A program made the translations under genes and the position numbers. Below the pieces are notes generated by a model. That model worked only from the letters and a program-made list of their open reading frames with translations. It was not told the origin of the DNA and searched no databases. Shown here one piece after another: positions 43,401-52,420 of a stretch of DNA of 64,000 nucleotides (its first letter is position 1; the number at the start of each line of letters is the position of its first letter). The stretch comes from an uncultured Spirochaetia bacterium. Lineage in GTDB: Bacteria > Spirochaetota > Spirochaetia > SZUA-6 > Bin103. Where the stretch lies: contig CATQHW010000001.1 of assembly GCA_958296075.1 (NCBI GenBank), forward strand, positions 434,001 to 498,000. Direction: 5' to 3'.

Positions 43401-45011
43401 ATGATTCCGGCCTATTTTCGCGGCACGCCCGACGATCCCGGGCACGACCTGCACCTGTTCCTGGACGACTTCGCGATCGAGGACCGCTGGGACGCCACCC
43501 GCGTCCGGAACGAAGCGGTCCGCCATCCGCACAACCCGGTCCTGGTGGCCGACCTGCCGTGGGAGCGGACCGCGGCCGGCCCCAACGTCCTCTACGACGA
43601 AGAGCAGAACCTGTTCCGCATGTGGTACGTGCTGGCCAGTTCCAGCGTCTGGACCAAGGGGCTCTCCGGAAGGGCCAGGGCGGCCGACGAATACGGCCCC
43701 TACCTGATGTCCTACGCGGAGAGCGACGACGGCGTGCACTGGCGCAAGCCGCTCACCGACCGCTTCCCCTACCGCGGCTTCGGCCGCACCAACATCGTGC
43801 TCACCGGCCGGGAACGGTGCCAGGAGTTCTCGGTCACCTGGACGCCGGCGCCGATGGCCGACCGCGGCCGCTTCATGTGCGTCTACAAGGACGTCGGCCA
43901 CTGCGAGTACGCGCAGGCCGACCTCAACGACTACCCGGTCAAGGACGCGGTCTGTCTGGCGTTCAGCGACGACGGCGTCGACTGGCGCATCTACGAAGGC
44001 AACCCGATCCATCCGGCGCTGGACAGCAAGTACAACCTGTACTGGGACGCGCGCCTGGAGCACTGGATCATGAGCGGCCGGCCGTTCGCGCGCGCCGCCA
44101 CCGAGCAGCTCCAGCAGCTCATCGGCCGCGCGCTGCGCAGCGGTCAGGCGTTGACCCTGGCCGGCGGCATCGGCGCGGGCGGGGAGGTGCCCGGCAGCGC
44201 GGAGGCCGGCATCGCCGGCATCGGCCGCGCCGGCGCGGTGGAGAACGTGCGCACCCGGATCAGCATCCATGTCAGCCCCGACCTGAAGACCTGGTACCCG
44301 CCCCGCGAGGTGCTGATGCCGGACGCCGCGGACGACGAGGAGCAGATGTTCTTCGACCACATGACCATGCAGCCGTACGGATCGCAGTACCTGGGCTACC
44401 TGGGCGTGCAGCCGCGCGACGGTACCGGGCACTCCTGGATCGAGCTCACCGCCAGCCCGGACGGCATGCACTGGTACCGGCCACGCGACCGCACGCCGTT
44501 CCTGCCGCGCGGGCCGGAAGGAAGCTGGGACGCCGGCCACGTCTGGGCGATCCGCGCCGCGGTGCCGTACGGCGAATGGCTCTATATGTACTACTCTGGA
44601 TCGTCGCGGCCGTGGCGGTACCGCTTCCCGGACAACAACCGCGCCATCGGTCTGGCCCGCATCCGGCGCGACCGCTTCGTCGGCTACCACGGCGGTATCT
44701 CAGGCGGGCACCTGCTGTCGCGCGAGGTGAAGGTCGGAGGACCACGGCTGCTGGTGAACTGCTCCGCCGAGCACCGCGCTTTCAGCCGCGAGTGGCACGG
44801 GTCGCTGCACACCGAGCTGGTCGACCGGGCCGGCCGCGCCATCCCCGGCTACACCTACGCGGAGTGCGACCCCAACCACATGGATGACACGGCGACCCCG
44901 ATCACCTGGCGCGGCAAGGACCTGAGCACGCTGCTCGGGCAGGCAGTCTACATCCGCTTCTTCATGCGCAACAGCTACGTGTTCGGCTTCCGCTTCGCCG
45001 ACGCCGACTGA
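43401..45011 (+). CDS. GH32/43-like five-bladed beta-propeller protein
   Basis: A 536-residue paralogue of the propeller genes at 20396 and 22224. Blade motifs include LFRMWYVLASS, ESDDGVHWRKPL, FSDDGVDWRIYEG, SPDLKTWYPPREV and SPDGMHWYRPRD. A Gly/Ala-rich insert (about 252-272) is unique to this copy. The C-terminal domain ends VYIRFFMRNSYVFGFRF. ATG at 43401 follows GAGGAGG; longer readings run through the upstream fragments. No signal peptide. It precedes the second ABC importer, which is convergent with it. Function is unassigned beyond a probable carbohydrate-related role. Confidence 0.6.
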   Translation: MIPAYFRGTPDDPGHDLHLFLDDFAIEDRWDATRVRNEAVRHPHNPVLVADLPWERTAAGPNVLYDEEQNLFRMWYVLASSSVWTKGLSGRARAADEYGPYLMSYAESDDGVHWRKPLTDRFPYRGFGRTNIVLTGRERCQEFSVTWTPAPMADRGRFMCVYKDVGHCEYAQADLNDYPVKDAVCLAFSDDGVDWRIYEGNPIHPALDSKYNLYWDARLEHWIMSGRPFARAATEQLQQLIGRALRSGQALTLAGGIGAGGEVPGSAEAGIAGIGRAGAVENVRTRISIHVSPDLKTWYPPREVLMPDAADDEEQMFFDHMTMQPYGSQYLGYLGVQPRDGTGHSWIELTASPDGMHWYRPRDRTPFLPRGPEGSWDAGHVWAIRAAVPYGEWLYMYYSGSSRPWRYRFPDNNRAIGLARIRRDRFVGYHGGISGGHLLSREVKVGGPRLLVNCSAEHRAFSREWHGSLHTELVDRAGRAIPGYTYAECDPNHMDDTATPITWRGKDLSTLLGQAVYIRFFMRNSYVFGFRFADAD

Positions 45012-45029
45012 TTTCAGACCCGGCTCCGC

Positions 45030-45145
45030 AACCGGGTCGCTCAAGGTGAACGCGACGCCGGGCAGCGCAGCGACGGGCTCAGCAGTGAGGAACGGCAGGA
45101 GCTGCGCCGCCTGCGGCGCGAGAACAAGCATCTGCGCATCGAGCG
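45030..45145 (+). mobile_element. Remnant of an IS3-family transposase OrfA
   Basis: The frame reads DGLSSEERQELRRLRRENKH and LRIER, the leucine-zipper-like C-terminal part of IS3-family OrfA proteins. The helix-turn-helix half, the OrfB catalytic domain and terminal repeats are missing. The remnant fills most of the gap between the propeller gene and the permease operon. Confidence 0.6.
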
Positions 45146-45180
45146 CTACTCTGCTGAGAACCCTGGCTGGCCATCTCGGC

Positions 45181-46077
45181 TCAGCCCTTCAGCGATCCCA
45201 GCATCACGCCCTTGACGAAGTACTTCTGGATGAACGGGTAGACCATCACGATCGGGCCGATGGTGATCAGGATGGTCACCGCGCGCACGGATTGCGGCGG
45301 GATGTGCTCCTTGACCGGCAGGTCTTCCACGTAGTCGAGCAGCTCGTCGAAAGTGACGAGCTGGATCATGTCGCGCACCAGCATCTGCAGGACCCGCTTG
45401 TCGGCGTCGTTGAGGTAGATCAGCGCGTCGAACCACGCATTCCAGTGCGAGACCGCAGCCCACAGCGCGATCGTCGCCAGCACCGGCTTGGAGACCGGCA
45501 GGACGACGCGGAACAGGATGGTCCAGTAGCCGGCGCCGTCGATGATCGCCGAGTCCTCCAGCGACTGGTCGATCGTCATCATGAAGTTGCGAGCGATGAC
45601 GATGTAGTAGACGTTCAGCGCCACCGGGATCACCAGCACCCAGCGGGTGTTGATCATCCCCAGCGAGCGGATCAGCAGATAGGTGGGGATCAACCCTCCC
45701 CCGAACCAGAGGGTGAAGATGAACAGGGTCGTGATGGTGCCGCGGCCCGGCAGGTCGCGCTTCGCCAGCGCGTAGGCGCCGCTGAAGGTGACCAGCAGCG
45801 TGGTCAGCGTGCCGAACACGACGCGGTGGATGGTGTTCAGATAGGCCTGCAGCACGTCGTTCTCCTGCAGCACGAAGCCCCAGGACGAGACGGTCCAACT
45901 GTCGATCCAGAGGTGCATTCCGAGCGAGGTCACCTCCTCGACCGGCGAAAAAGAGGTCAGGAAGAGGTTCCAGAACGGGTAGATGATCGACAGCGACAGC
46001 AACAGCAGCAGCGCGTAGTTGCAGGCGTCGAAGGCCATGCCGAGCGCCGAGCGGCGGCCCAGCGCCGTCGCTACCAT
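45181..46077 (-). CDS. ABC sugar importer permease, YtcP/MalG type
   Basis: A 298-residue six-helix membrane protein: LLLLLSLSIIYPFWNLFLTS at the start, EAA loop DSAIIDGAGYWTILFRVVLP, and an end of KYFVKGVMLGSLKG as in the YtcP group. ATG at 46077 overlaps the stop of the LplB-like gene by 7 nt (ATATGGTAG), so the two permeases are coupled. It is a paralogue of the permease at 26861-27751. Its binding protein is upstream on the same strand. Confidence 0.85.
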   Translation of the reverse strand: MVATALGRRSALGMAFDACNYALLLLLSLSIIYPFWNLFLTSFSPVEEVTSLGMHLWIDSWTVSSWGFVLQENDVLQAYLNTIHRVVFGTLTTLLVTFSGAYALAKRDLPGRGTITTLFIFTLWFGGGLIPTYLLIRSLGMINTRWVLVIPVALNVYYIVIARNFMMTIDQSLEDSAIIDGAGYWTILFRVVLPVSKPVLATIALWAAVSHWNAWFDALIYLNDADKRVLQMLVRDMIQLVTFDELLDYVEDLPVKEHIPPQSVRAVTILITIGPIVMVYPFIQKYFVKGVMLGSLKG

Positions 46078-47042
46078 ATGGCGTACTCGCTGAAGCGGCG
46101 CAGTATCCAGTTCGCCCCGATCAGCACCAACACGCCGACGGTGTTCTGAAACAGACCGACCGCCGTGGAATAGGAATAGCGCGCCTGCTCGATGCCCGAG
46201 CGGTAGATGTAGGTGCTGAACACGTCGGCCACCTCGTACACCGCCGGGTTGTACAGGTTGAATATCTGCTGAAACGACTCCTCCAGGATGTTGCCCACCT
46301 GCAGCAGAAACAGGATCACGATCGCGGGAATCAGCGACGGCAGTGAGACGTACCGCGCCTGGTGGTAGCGATTGGCGCCGTCGATGGCCGCCGCCTCGTA
46401 GAGCGTGGGATCGACCGAGCCGAGCGCGGCCAGGTAGATGATGCTGCCCCAACCCATCCCCTGCCAGATGCCGGTCATCACCAGCAGCCCGCGAAAGGTA
46501 TCCTTGCGCGCCAGCCAGTTGATCGGCTCCCAGCCGAGCTGGGTCCAGATATAGCCGGCGATGCCGCGCTGCGGCGACAGCACCTCGGTGAGGATGCCGC
46601 CCAGGATCACCCAGGAGATGAAATGCGGGAGATAGGAGATCGTCTGCGAGGTCCGCTTGTACAGGCTCGAGCGTACCTCGTTGAGCATCAGCGCCAGGAT
46701 GATCGGCATGGGAAAGGAAAAGATGATGCGCAGGACGCTGATCCAGAAGGTGTTGAACAGCACCCGGAAGAAGAACGGATCGCGGAACAGCCAGCGGAAA
46801 TGCTCGAAGTCATTCCAGGGGCTGGCGATGATGCCCTGGTGAATGGTGAAGTCCTTGAAGGCGATCAGGACTCCGTAGATCGGGATGTACTTGAACACCA
46901 CCAGCAGGCCGAACGACAGCACCAGCAGCGAGTAGACGTGGCGCATGCGGATCGCCCGCGCGATCTTCTGGCGCCGCAGCGCCGCGCGTTGATGCTCCGC
47001 GGGCGCGGCCGGCGGCGCCGCGGCGGGCGCCGGTCCCGACAC
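46071..47042 (-). CDS. ABC sugar importer permease, LplB/MalF type
   Basis: A 323-residue membrane protein. MRHVYSLLVLSFGLLVVFKY is the first helix, SYLPHFISWVILGGILTEVL the family hallmark, AAAIDGANRYHQARYVSLPS the EAA-type loop, and it ends RRFSEYAIW. The start appears to be GTG at 47042 with only a weak ribosome-binding site, and ATG at 46947 (MRHVYS) is an alternative. An Ala/Pro-rich N-terminal stretch precedes the first helix. It lies 185 bp after its binding-protein gene, with two hairpins between that probably lower permease expression. Confidence 0.8.
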   Translation of the reverse strand: MSGPAPAAAPPAAPAEHQRAALRRQKIARAIRMRHVYSLLVLSFGLLVVFKYIPIYGVLIAFKDFTIHQGIIASPWNDFEHFRWLFRDPFFFRVLFNTFWISVLRIIFSFPMPIILALMLNEVRSSLYKRTSQTISYLPHFISWVILGGILTEVLSPQRGIAGYIWTQLGWEPINWLARKDTFRGLLVMTGIWQGMGWGSIIYLAALGSVDPTLYEAAAIDGANRYHQARYVSLPSLIPAIVILFLLQVGNILEESFQQIFNLYNPAVYEVADVFSTYIYRSGIEQARYSYSTAVGLFQNTVGVLVLIGANWILRRFSEYAIW

Positions 47043-47058
47043 CGGCCCGCCTCAATGG

Positions 47059-47088
47059 GGGGAGCCCGGCCGCAGAGCCGGGCTCCCC
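47059..47088. terminator. Strong GC hairpin between binding-protein and permease genes
   Basis: GGGGAGCCCGGC (47059-47070) pairs perfectly with GCCGGGCTCCCC (47077-47088) around a 6-nt loop. There is no T-run on the minus strand, so it is better read as an attenuating or 3'-protecting stem than as a simple terminator. Confidence 0.5.
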
Positions 47089-47182
47089 GTGTCGGTCTCC
47101 TGGTTCACGTCAGGAACCCGCCCCAGAAATCGTAGCCTTCGGCTTCGCTTTCTGGCCCATCCTCACCCCTTCTCCATGACTC

Positions 47183-47217
47183 TGTCGGATTGCCGCTCAC
47201 GCGGCAATCCCGACAGA
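47183..47217. other. Second intergenic hairpin after the binding-protein gene
   Basis: CTGTCGG-ATTGCCGC and GCGGCAATCCCGACAG pair over 15 bp with one bulged base, 10 nt after the binding-protein stop on the minus strand. Placement suggests stabilisation of the abundant binding-protein message or partial termination. Confidence 0.5.
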
Positions 47218-47227
47218 CTCCTGGACA

Positions 47228-48889
47228 TCAGTAGACGAACTTCCCCTCGCGGAGCGGCAGCACCTGCGGCATCTTCTCCAGCTCGTCCAGCAACTCCTGA
47301 CCGCCGGCGGACAGCCAGCGATCCACGTAGGCGTCCCACGCCGCGTCGATGTCCAGGTCGGTGGTCACCGCATCCCAGGTGAACTCGTCGCGGATCGTGT
47401 TCAGCGCGCCGCGCAGCTTCGCCGACAGCTCGATGTAGTCGGTTTCGCCCAGCACGTCCTGGCGGAACTGCGGCACCGCCCAGTCGGCGCCGGGACCGAG
47501 CTTGAAGTACTGCTCCAGATCCTTGTTGAGCACCGGGATCTGGTAGCGGCTGTACAGCTCCGTATGGCGGGTGTTGGCGTTGTAGTAGCCGAAGCCCCAC
47601 TGGCCGCCGAACCCGCGCTGACCTTCGATCGCGGTCGGATAGGAGTTGCCGGCCTCGCCGTCCCAATCGAAGTTGACGCCCTCGGTGCCGTACTGCGAGT
47701 ACAGCATGCCGTACTCGTCGAAATTGACGTAGTCGTAGATCTGCAGGATCTTGGCCAGCTTCTCGTCGGAGACGCTGACGTGCACGGCGCTGATGCCGTT
47801 GGCGTCGATCGGGAACGCCGCGACCGAGGCGGCCGCGTACTGCTTGCCGTCGTAGCCGATGGTCGGCGGCGTCACCACCACCCTGGCGTCCGGGTAGCGG
47901 GCGATGATCGCCTGCGGAATCTCGTGGTCGCGGCTCGGATCGCCGCTCAGCCCGATGTTGCCGTAGGCGAAGGTGTAGGTGCCGTAGATGCCGGCGATGA
48001 TCTTGTCGTACATCGTTGGCTTGCGCTTCACCGCCGGTAGTTCGCTGTCCATCAGCCCATCCTGGAACCAGCGCTGCGCCGTCTTCAGCGCCTGCCTGAA
48101 CTGCGAGTGCACGGCCTGCTTCACGGTCTTGCCGCCGTCGTTGTAGTTGTCGACGCCGTTGAGGCCGTGCAGCGAGAAGATGTAGTGCAGCCCGAAGGCG
48201 TTGGATTCGTTGGAGATGCCCAGCGGGATCACGTCGTGCACGCCGCCCGAAGGATCGCCGTCGCGGAACAGGTACAGTATCTCCTCAACCTGATCGGCGG
48301 TGAACGCCTCCTTGGTCCAGAAACAGGCGCCTTCGCAGTGGCGGGCGCCGACCGGAATCAGCCCCGGAACCTCAACGCCGACCGCCTCCAGGTAGTCAAG
48401 CCGGAAGAACGGCTCGTAGGTGGTGCCGACCTTGTAGTCCAGCGCCCGCACCAGCCCCATGTACTCGTCCTCGGATCCGGGCACCAGCCCCAGATGCCAT
48501 GCCACCGGCCCGCTGGCATCCAGCCACGCGGTGTAGCCGGGCGCGTGCTCGCGGATCATGTCCCGCGGGATGCTGCGGAAGGCCCCCTTCGCGAAGAAGT
48601 CGACCATGTTCACGAAGGCGTACGTGTAGTCGGTGTGCTCGCCGGAAGCGATCATCAGGTTGATCTTTTCCCGATCCTTGTAGTCGATCTGCTTGTTGAC
48701 GAGCGTGACGTCGAACAGCTCTTCCAGGTGCTGTTGCACCTCATTGCCGTCCTGGATGTCGGCTCCATAGAGCCCGAACCAGGAGATCTCCATCGGCTCC
48801 GCCGTGGATGCGGCCTGCTGGCCGGCCGCACCCAATCCGATGACGGGCAGAACCATCAGCCCAAGAACGAACGTGGTCAACTTTTTCAT
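47228..48889 (-). CDS. Extracellular solute-binding protein of an LplABC-type ABC importer
   Basis: A 553-residue secreted protein. Residues 1-23 are a signal peptide (MKKLTTFVLGLMVLPVIGLG). The mature protein has the large-lobed layout of LplA-like oligosaccharide-binding proteins (DREKINLMIASGEHTDYTY, PFFRLDYLEAVGVEVP, FDWDGEAGNSYPTAIEG). A very strong AGGAGG lies 6 nt before ATG 48889, consistent with high expression. It is the first gene of a binding-protein/permease/permease operon; as in the first importer no ATPase gene is nearby. It is only distantly similar to the protein at 25103-26779, so a different substrate is likely. Confidence 0.85.
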   Translation of the reverse strand: MKKLTTFVLGLMVLPVIGLGAAGQQAASTAEPMEISWFGLYGADIQDGNEVQQHLEELFDVTLVNKQIDYKDREKINLMIASGEHTDYTYAFVNMVDFFAKGAFRSIPRDMIREHAPGYTAWLDASGPVAWHLGLVPGSEDEYMGLVRALDYKVGTTYEPFFRLDYLEAVGVEVPGLIPVGARHCEGACFWTKEAFTADQVEEILYLFRDGDPSGGVHDVIPLGISNESNAFGLHYIFSLHGLNGVDNYNDGGKTVKQAVHSQFRQALKTAQRWFQDGLMDSELPAVKRKPTMYDKIIAGIYGTYTFAYGNIGLSGDPSRDHEIPQAIIARYPDARVVVTPPTIGYDGKQYAAASVAAFPIDANGISAVHVSVSDEKLAKILQIYDYVNFDEYGMLYSQYGTEGVNFDWDGEAGNSYPTAIEGQRGFGGQWGFGYYNANTRHTELYSRYQIPVLNKDLEQYFKLGPGADWAVPQFRQDVLGETDYIELSAKLRGALNTIRDEFTWDAVTTDLDIDAAWDAYVDRWLSAGGQELLDELEKMPQVLPLREGKFVY

Positions 48890-49140
48890 GGACCACCTCC
48901 TATGACGGCATGATGAACCCTGACGATGAGATGTTCAAGTGCGCGATCGAATGGACGCACCCCGGCGACCGCCCGTATGAGGTCTTCCGAATCCAGGTGA
49001 GGCTGATGAGGGATGCGAACCGACCTGTTCACGGCGTCACGCAGACCATGACAAGGTGGCCAGGCAGACCCCGGATACGAAGCCTCCGTGTGCGCTCCCG
49101 TCCACGGTCGCCATGGTGTCCGGTAGCGTACTATGGGCGC

Positions 49141-50046
49141 ATGGAATCCCTACCCACGGCGACATTCGGCGACACCGGCCTGAGCGTGACCCGGCTCGGC
49201 TTCGGCACCGCGTTGTCCGGTCCCGCCAAGCCGCACTGGACCGATCGGGCGGCGGACCGTCTGCTCAACCACGTGCTGGATGCCGGCATCGACTTCATCG
49301 ATACCGCGTACGACTACGTCGATGCCGAACGCCGCATCGGCGAGTTTCTTGGCAGCCGGTACGGCGAGTTCACGCTGGCCACCAAATGCGGCTGTACCGA
49401 CACCCTCCCCACCATGAACGCGTCCAGTCACGTATGGACGCGCGACAACCTGTTTCGCGGTCTGGAGGGCAGCTTGGCGCGCCTGCGCCGCGACAGCGTC
49501 GACGTGATGCAGCTCCACAATCCCACCACCGCCGAATGCGAGGCCGGAGGTCTGGTGGACGCCCTGCAGGAGATGCGCCGCAACGGTCACGTGCGCTTCA
49601 TCGGCGTCTCCACCACGCTGCCGGACCTGCCCACTTACCTTCGGTGGGGGGTGTTCGACGTGATGCAGATTCCCTACTCCGCCCTGGAGCGGGAGCACGA
49701 AGAATGGATCACTCGCGCGGGCGAGGCGGGCGTCGGCATCGTCATCCGCGGCGGCGTGGCGCAGGGAGAACCGGGCAGCGGGCGGGGTTCCGTCGACCGT
49801 TGGGCGACCTTCGAGCGCGCCGGCCTCGACGAACTGCGCGATGCCGGCGAGAGCCGCTCGGCGTTCGTGCTGCGCTATACCCTGACCCATCGGCATGCCC
49901 ACACCATCATCGCCGGCACCACGCGGCCCGAGCACCTGCAGGAGAACGTCGCCGCCGTGCTGCGCGGCCCGCTGCCGGAGGACACCTACGCCGAGGCCGC
50001 CCGGCGCCTCGACCGCGCCGGCGAGCGTCCGGCGCCGGCCGTGTAG
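49141..50046 (+). CDS. Aldo/keto reductase
   Basis: A 301-residue NAD(P)H-dependent barrel oxidoreductase. SVTRLGFGTALSGPAK is the opening, FIDTAYDYVDAERRIGEFLG carries the Asp/Tyr pair, LATKCGC the Lys, and VMQLHNPTT the His. ATG at 49141 starts the conserved part; the upstream in-frame extension to 48910 is antisense to the binding-protein promoter region and lacks family similarity. The 250 bp before it hold the divergent promoters and nothing else I recognise. Substrate unknown, but it stands next to a sugar importer. Confidence 0.85.
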   Translation: MESLPTATFGDTGLSVTRLGFGTALSGPAKPHWTDRAADRLLNHVLDAGIDFIDTAYDYVDAERRIGEFLGSRYGEFTLATKCGCTDTLPTMNASSHVWTRDNLFRGLEGSLARLRRDSVDVMQLHNPTTAECEAGGLVDALQEMRRNGHVRFIGVSTTLPDLPTYLRWGVFDVMQIPYSALEREHEEWITRAGEAGVGIVIRGGVAQGEPGSGRGSVDRWATFERAGLDELRDAGESRSAFVLRYTLTHRHAHTIIAGTTRPEHLQENVAAVLRGPLPEDTYAEAARRLDRAGERPAPAV

Positions 50047-50091
50047 CGGTGCACCGGGAGGGTCCGCGATCGGGCGGACGACCGTACCGAC

Positions 50092-50517
50092 ATGCTGGAG
50101 ATCACGCCCGACATCACCATCGCGGACGACGAACTCGACGAGCGCTTCATCCAGGCAAGCGGTCCGGGTGGGCAGAACGTGAACAAGGTGGCCACCGCGG
50201 TCCAGCTCCGCTTCGAGGCGGCGCGCTCGCGGGCGCTGCCTCAGGAGGTGCGGGACCGCCTGCTGCGTGCGGTCGGTTCTCGGATGACCGCCGACGGGGT
50301 GCTGGTCATCACGGCGCGCCGCTTTCGCACCCAGGAGGCGAACCGGCGCGATGCGCGGGCACGGTTGGCGGCGCTCATCGTACGGGCCGCTGAGGAGCCT
50401 CTTCAGCGGCGTCCTACCCGTCCGACTCGCGCCGCCCGCGAGCGCCGCCTGCAGGAAAAGGCGCAGCGCTCCGCCATCAAACGCCTGCGCGCCGAGCGAT
50501 CGGACGACGACGAATGA
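50092..50517 (+). CDS. arfB: Peptidyl-tRNA hydrolase ArfB (ribosome rescue)
   Basis: A 141-residue protein with the release-factor GGQ motif in FIQASGPGGQNVNKVATAVQ, which hydrolyses peptidyl-tRNA on stalled ribosomes. The C-terminal tail (RAARERRLQEKAQRSAIKRL) is basic and enters the empty mRNA channel. Length and motif order match ArfB/YaeJ rather than full release factors RF1/RF2, which are about 360 residues. It follows the aldo/keto reductase by 45 nt and may be co-transcribed, though the functions are unrelated. Confidence 0.9.
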   Translation: MLEITPDITIADDELDERFIQASGPGGQNVNKVATAVQLRFEAARSRALPQEVRDRLLRAVGSRMTADGVLVITARRFRTQEANRRDARARLAALIVRAAEEPLQRRPTRPTRAARERRLQEKAQRSAIKRLRAERSDDDE

Positions 50518-50565
50518 GCCAGTCGAGGGCGTGCCAACGAATCGCTCGGAATCCGCTCCGGTGTC

Positions 50566-51474
50566 CTATGGCCGAGTGGATTTCTTTGGCGTCGAGCACG
50601 CTGCGTCGCTGGCGCCGGGCCACGGGTCCAGTCCCAGCAGCCGCCGGCCCAGATCGGTCAGCGTCGCCGGTCCCGGCTGCCTGAGCTCCCAGCCGCGCGG
50701 ATCGCCAGGCCAACTCGGGGCCGGCTTCCGGGTGCGCCAGGAAGCGATCCGTTCCTGCCGCTGCCGCTCGTCGGCGCGACCGGTGGGGCGCATGGCGATA
50801 TACTGCGCCAGACGCGGCCGGTCGGCGGTGTTGCGGCCGTTGCCGTGCGGGAGCAGCGAGTTCCAGATCAACAGGTCGCCGGCACGGCCGGGGATCGACT
50901 GGACGTCCAGCCCGGTCAGGTCCGGGACGCGCGGATCGCGATCCGCCGGCTGCGTGCGCACCCACTCGGCGAAGCGCGCCGGAAAGCCGGGCACGCATTG
51001 GAATCCGCCCTGGTCGGCGGCGGTATCGGTCAGGTACAGCACGCCCTGCACCCCGAACGGCAGGGGATCCTGGCCGGTATCGATGTCCCAGTGGATGAAG
51101 CCCGGATCCTGCCATGCCGGATCGCCGTCCCGCACCGGCGGCTTCATGTTGGCCCGGTCCAGGCTCACCCAGAGCTCCGGCGTGTCCCAGATGTCCACGA
51201 ACGCCTGATAGACGCGCGGGTACTGGCGGTTGTTCCACAGCGCTTGATGCTGGTATATCTCCACCATTCCGGACTGCGATAGCGGACCCACGCCGCCGGT
51301 GGTCTCGCGCGGCGGAATCCGGTACCAGCTCTCCGGGTCGTCCGGGGCAGCGCCCAGAAACTCCCAGATCACGTCGATCACCGCCTGCAGGTTCTCGGGC
51401 GGCACCGCCTTGGGCACCACCACATAGCCCTGCTCGCGAAAGAACGCTCGATCAGCCTCGCTCAGCACGTTCAT
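50566..51474 (-). CDS. Phytanoyl-CoA dioxygenase (PhyH) family protein
   Basis: A 302-residue Fe(II)/2-oxoglutarate oxygenase. AFFREQGYVVVPKAVPPENL is the N-terminus, FIHWDIDTG the metal His/Asp motif, and LLPHGNGRNTADRPRLAQY the distal His and 2-oxoglutarate Arg. It differs from the other three PhyH proteins here in the long segment before the metal motif. It is convergent with arfB and lies 19 nt upstream-side of the ABC ATPase operon end, so it is separately transcribed. Substrate unknown. Confidence 0.85.
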   Translation of the reverse strand: MNVLSEADRAFFREQGYVVVPKAVPPENLQAVIDVIWEFLGAAPDDPESWYRIPPRETTGGVGPLSQSGMVEIYQHQALWNNRQYPRVYQAFVDIWDTPELWVSLDRANMKPPVRDGDPAWQDPGFIHWDIDTGQDPLPFGVQGVLYLTDTAADQGGFQCVPGFPARFAEWVRTQPADRDPRVPDLTGLDVQSIPGRAGDLLIWNSLLPHGNGRNTADRPRLAQYIAMRPTGRADERQRQERIASWRTRKPAPSWPGDPRGWELRQPGPATLTDLGRRLLGLDPWPGASDAACSTPKKSTRP

Positions 51475-51493
51475 GACACGCTTCCCCCCTTAC

Positions 51494-52420
51494 CTATCTG
51501 GCCGCGTCTCCCTCGCCGGGAGGTTCGATCACCAGACGGCCGTCTTCCTCCACCAGGCGCACCCGCCCGCCGATGCCGTAGCGGTCGCGAAGCTGCTCCG
51601 GCACCTGCATGCGGCCGGCGGAGTCGAGCAGGACGAAGTGATCGTGGCTCGGCGCGTCCGCCGGCGCCGCGGCCCCTTGCTCCGCACCCGCCTGCTCCCG
51701 GCCGGCCTCGCGCGGTTCGGACAGACGCACGGCTTCGGTCGCGGTCTTGCCGTCGCGGATCGCCACGTAGCGGTCGAGCGATCCGGCCACGTTGGTATCG
51801 TGGGTGACGATCACCACGGTCACGCCGATCTCACGGCGCACGGTGTCGAACAACGCAAGCAGCCGCGCGGCGTTCTGGTCATCGAGCGAACCGGTCGGCT
51901 CGTCGGCGAGCAGCACCTGCGGCGCGTTTGCCAGGGCGATGGCGACCGCTACACGCTGCTGCTCGCCGGTCGACATGGCCTGCGGCCGGTGCTGCGTGCG
52001 GTGCCCCAGCCCGACCAGACGCAGCAGCTCCTGCGCCCGCGGGCGGTCGAAGCGGCCGGCCACCATCATCGCAAGCTCGACGTTTTCGACGGCCGTCAGA
52101 TAGGGGATCAGGTTGCGCGCGGTGTTCTGCCAGACGAACCCGACGTCCCGGCGCCGGTAGCGGAGCCGCTGGCGATCGTTGAGCGCCACCAGGTCGATGC
52201 CGGAGACCCAGGCCCTGCCGGCCGACGGGGTGTCCAATCCGCCCAGCACGCTCATCAGCGTCGTCTTGCCGCTGCCGCTCGGGCCGATGATTCCCATCAG
52301 CTCACCGCGCTCCACCTGCAGGTCGAGCCCCTGCAGGGCGACCACTTCTATGTCCTCGATCTTGTAGATCTTGATCAGCCCCGCGCAGCGGATCGCCTTG
52401 GCGCCGGCCGGCGTGCTCAC
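51494..52420 (-). CDS. ABC transporter ATPase (LolD/MacB type) with C-terminal AbrB-like domain
   Basis: A 308-residue protein. Residues 1-230 are a LolD-type ATPase: Walker A GPSGSGKT (46-53), a non-canonical signature MSTGEQQRVAVA (149-160) in place of LSGGQ, Walker B VLLADEP (169-175), and H-loop His207. After an Ala/Glu-rich linker, residues about 260-299 (HFVLLDSAGRMQVPEQLRDR) form a swapped-hairpin AbrB/MazE-like domain, normally a DNA-binding dimeriser. It is the last gene of the operon and overlaps the FtsX gene by 4 nt. The tail may dimerise the ATPase or give it a regulatory role. Confidence 0.8.
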   Translation of the reverse strand: MSTPAGAKAIRCAGLIKIYKIEDIEVVALQGLDLQVERGELMGIIGPSGSGKTTLMSVLGGLDTPSAGRAWVSGIDLVALNDRQRLRYRRRDVGFVWQNTARNLIPYLTAVENVELAMMVAGRFDRPRAQELLRLVGLGHRTQHRPQAMSTGEQQRVAVAIALANAPQVLLADEPTGSLDDQNAARLLALFDTVRREIGVTVVIVTHDTNVAGSLDRYVAIRDGKTATEAVRLSEPREAGREQAGAEQGAAAPADAPSHDHFVLLDSAGRMQVPEQLRDRYGIGGRVRLVEEDGRLVIEPPGEGDAAR

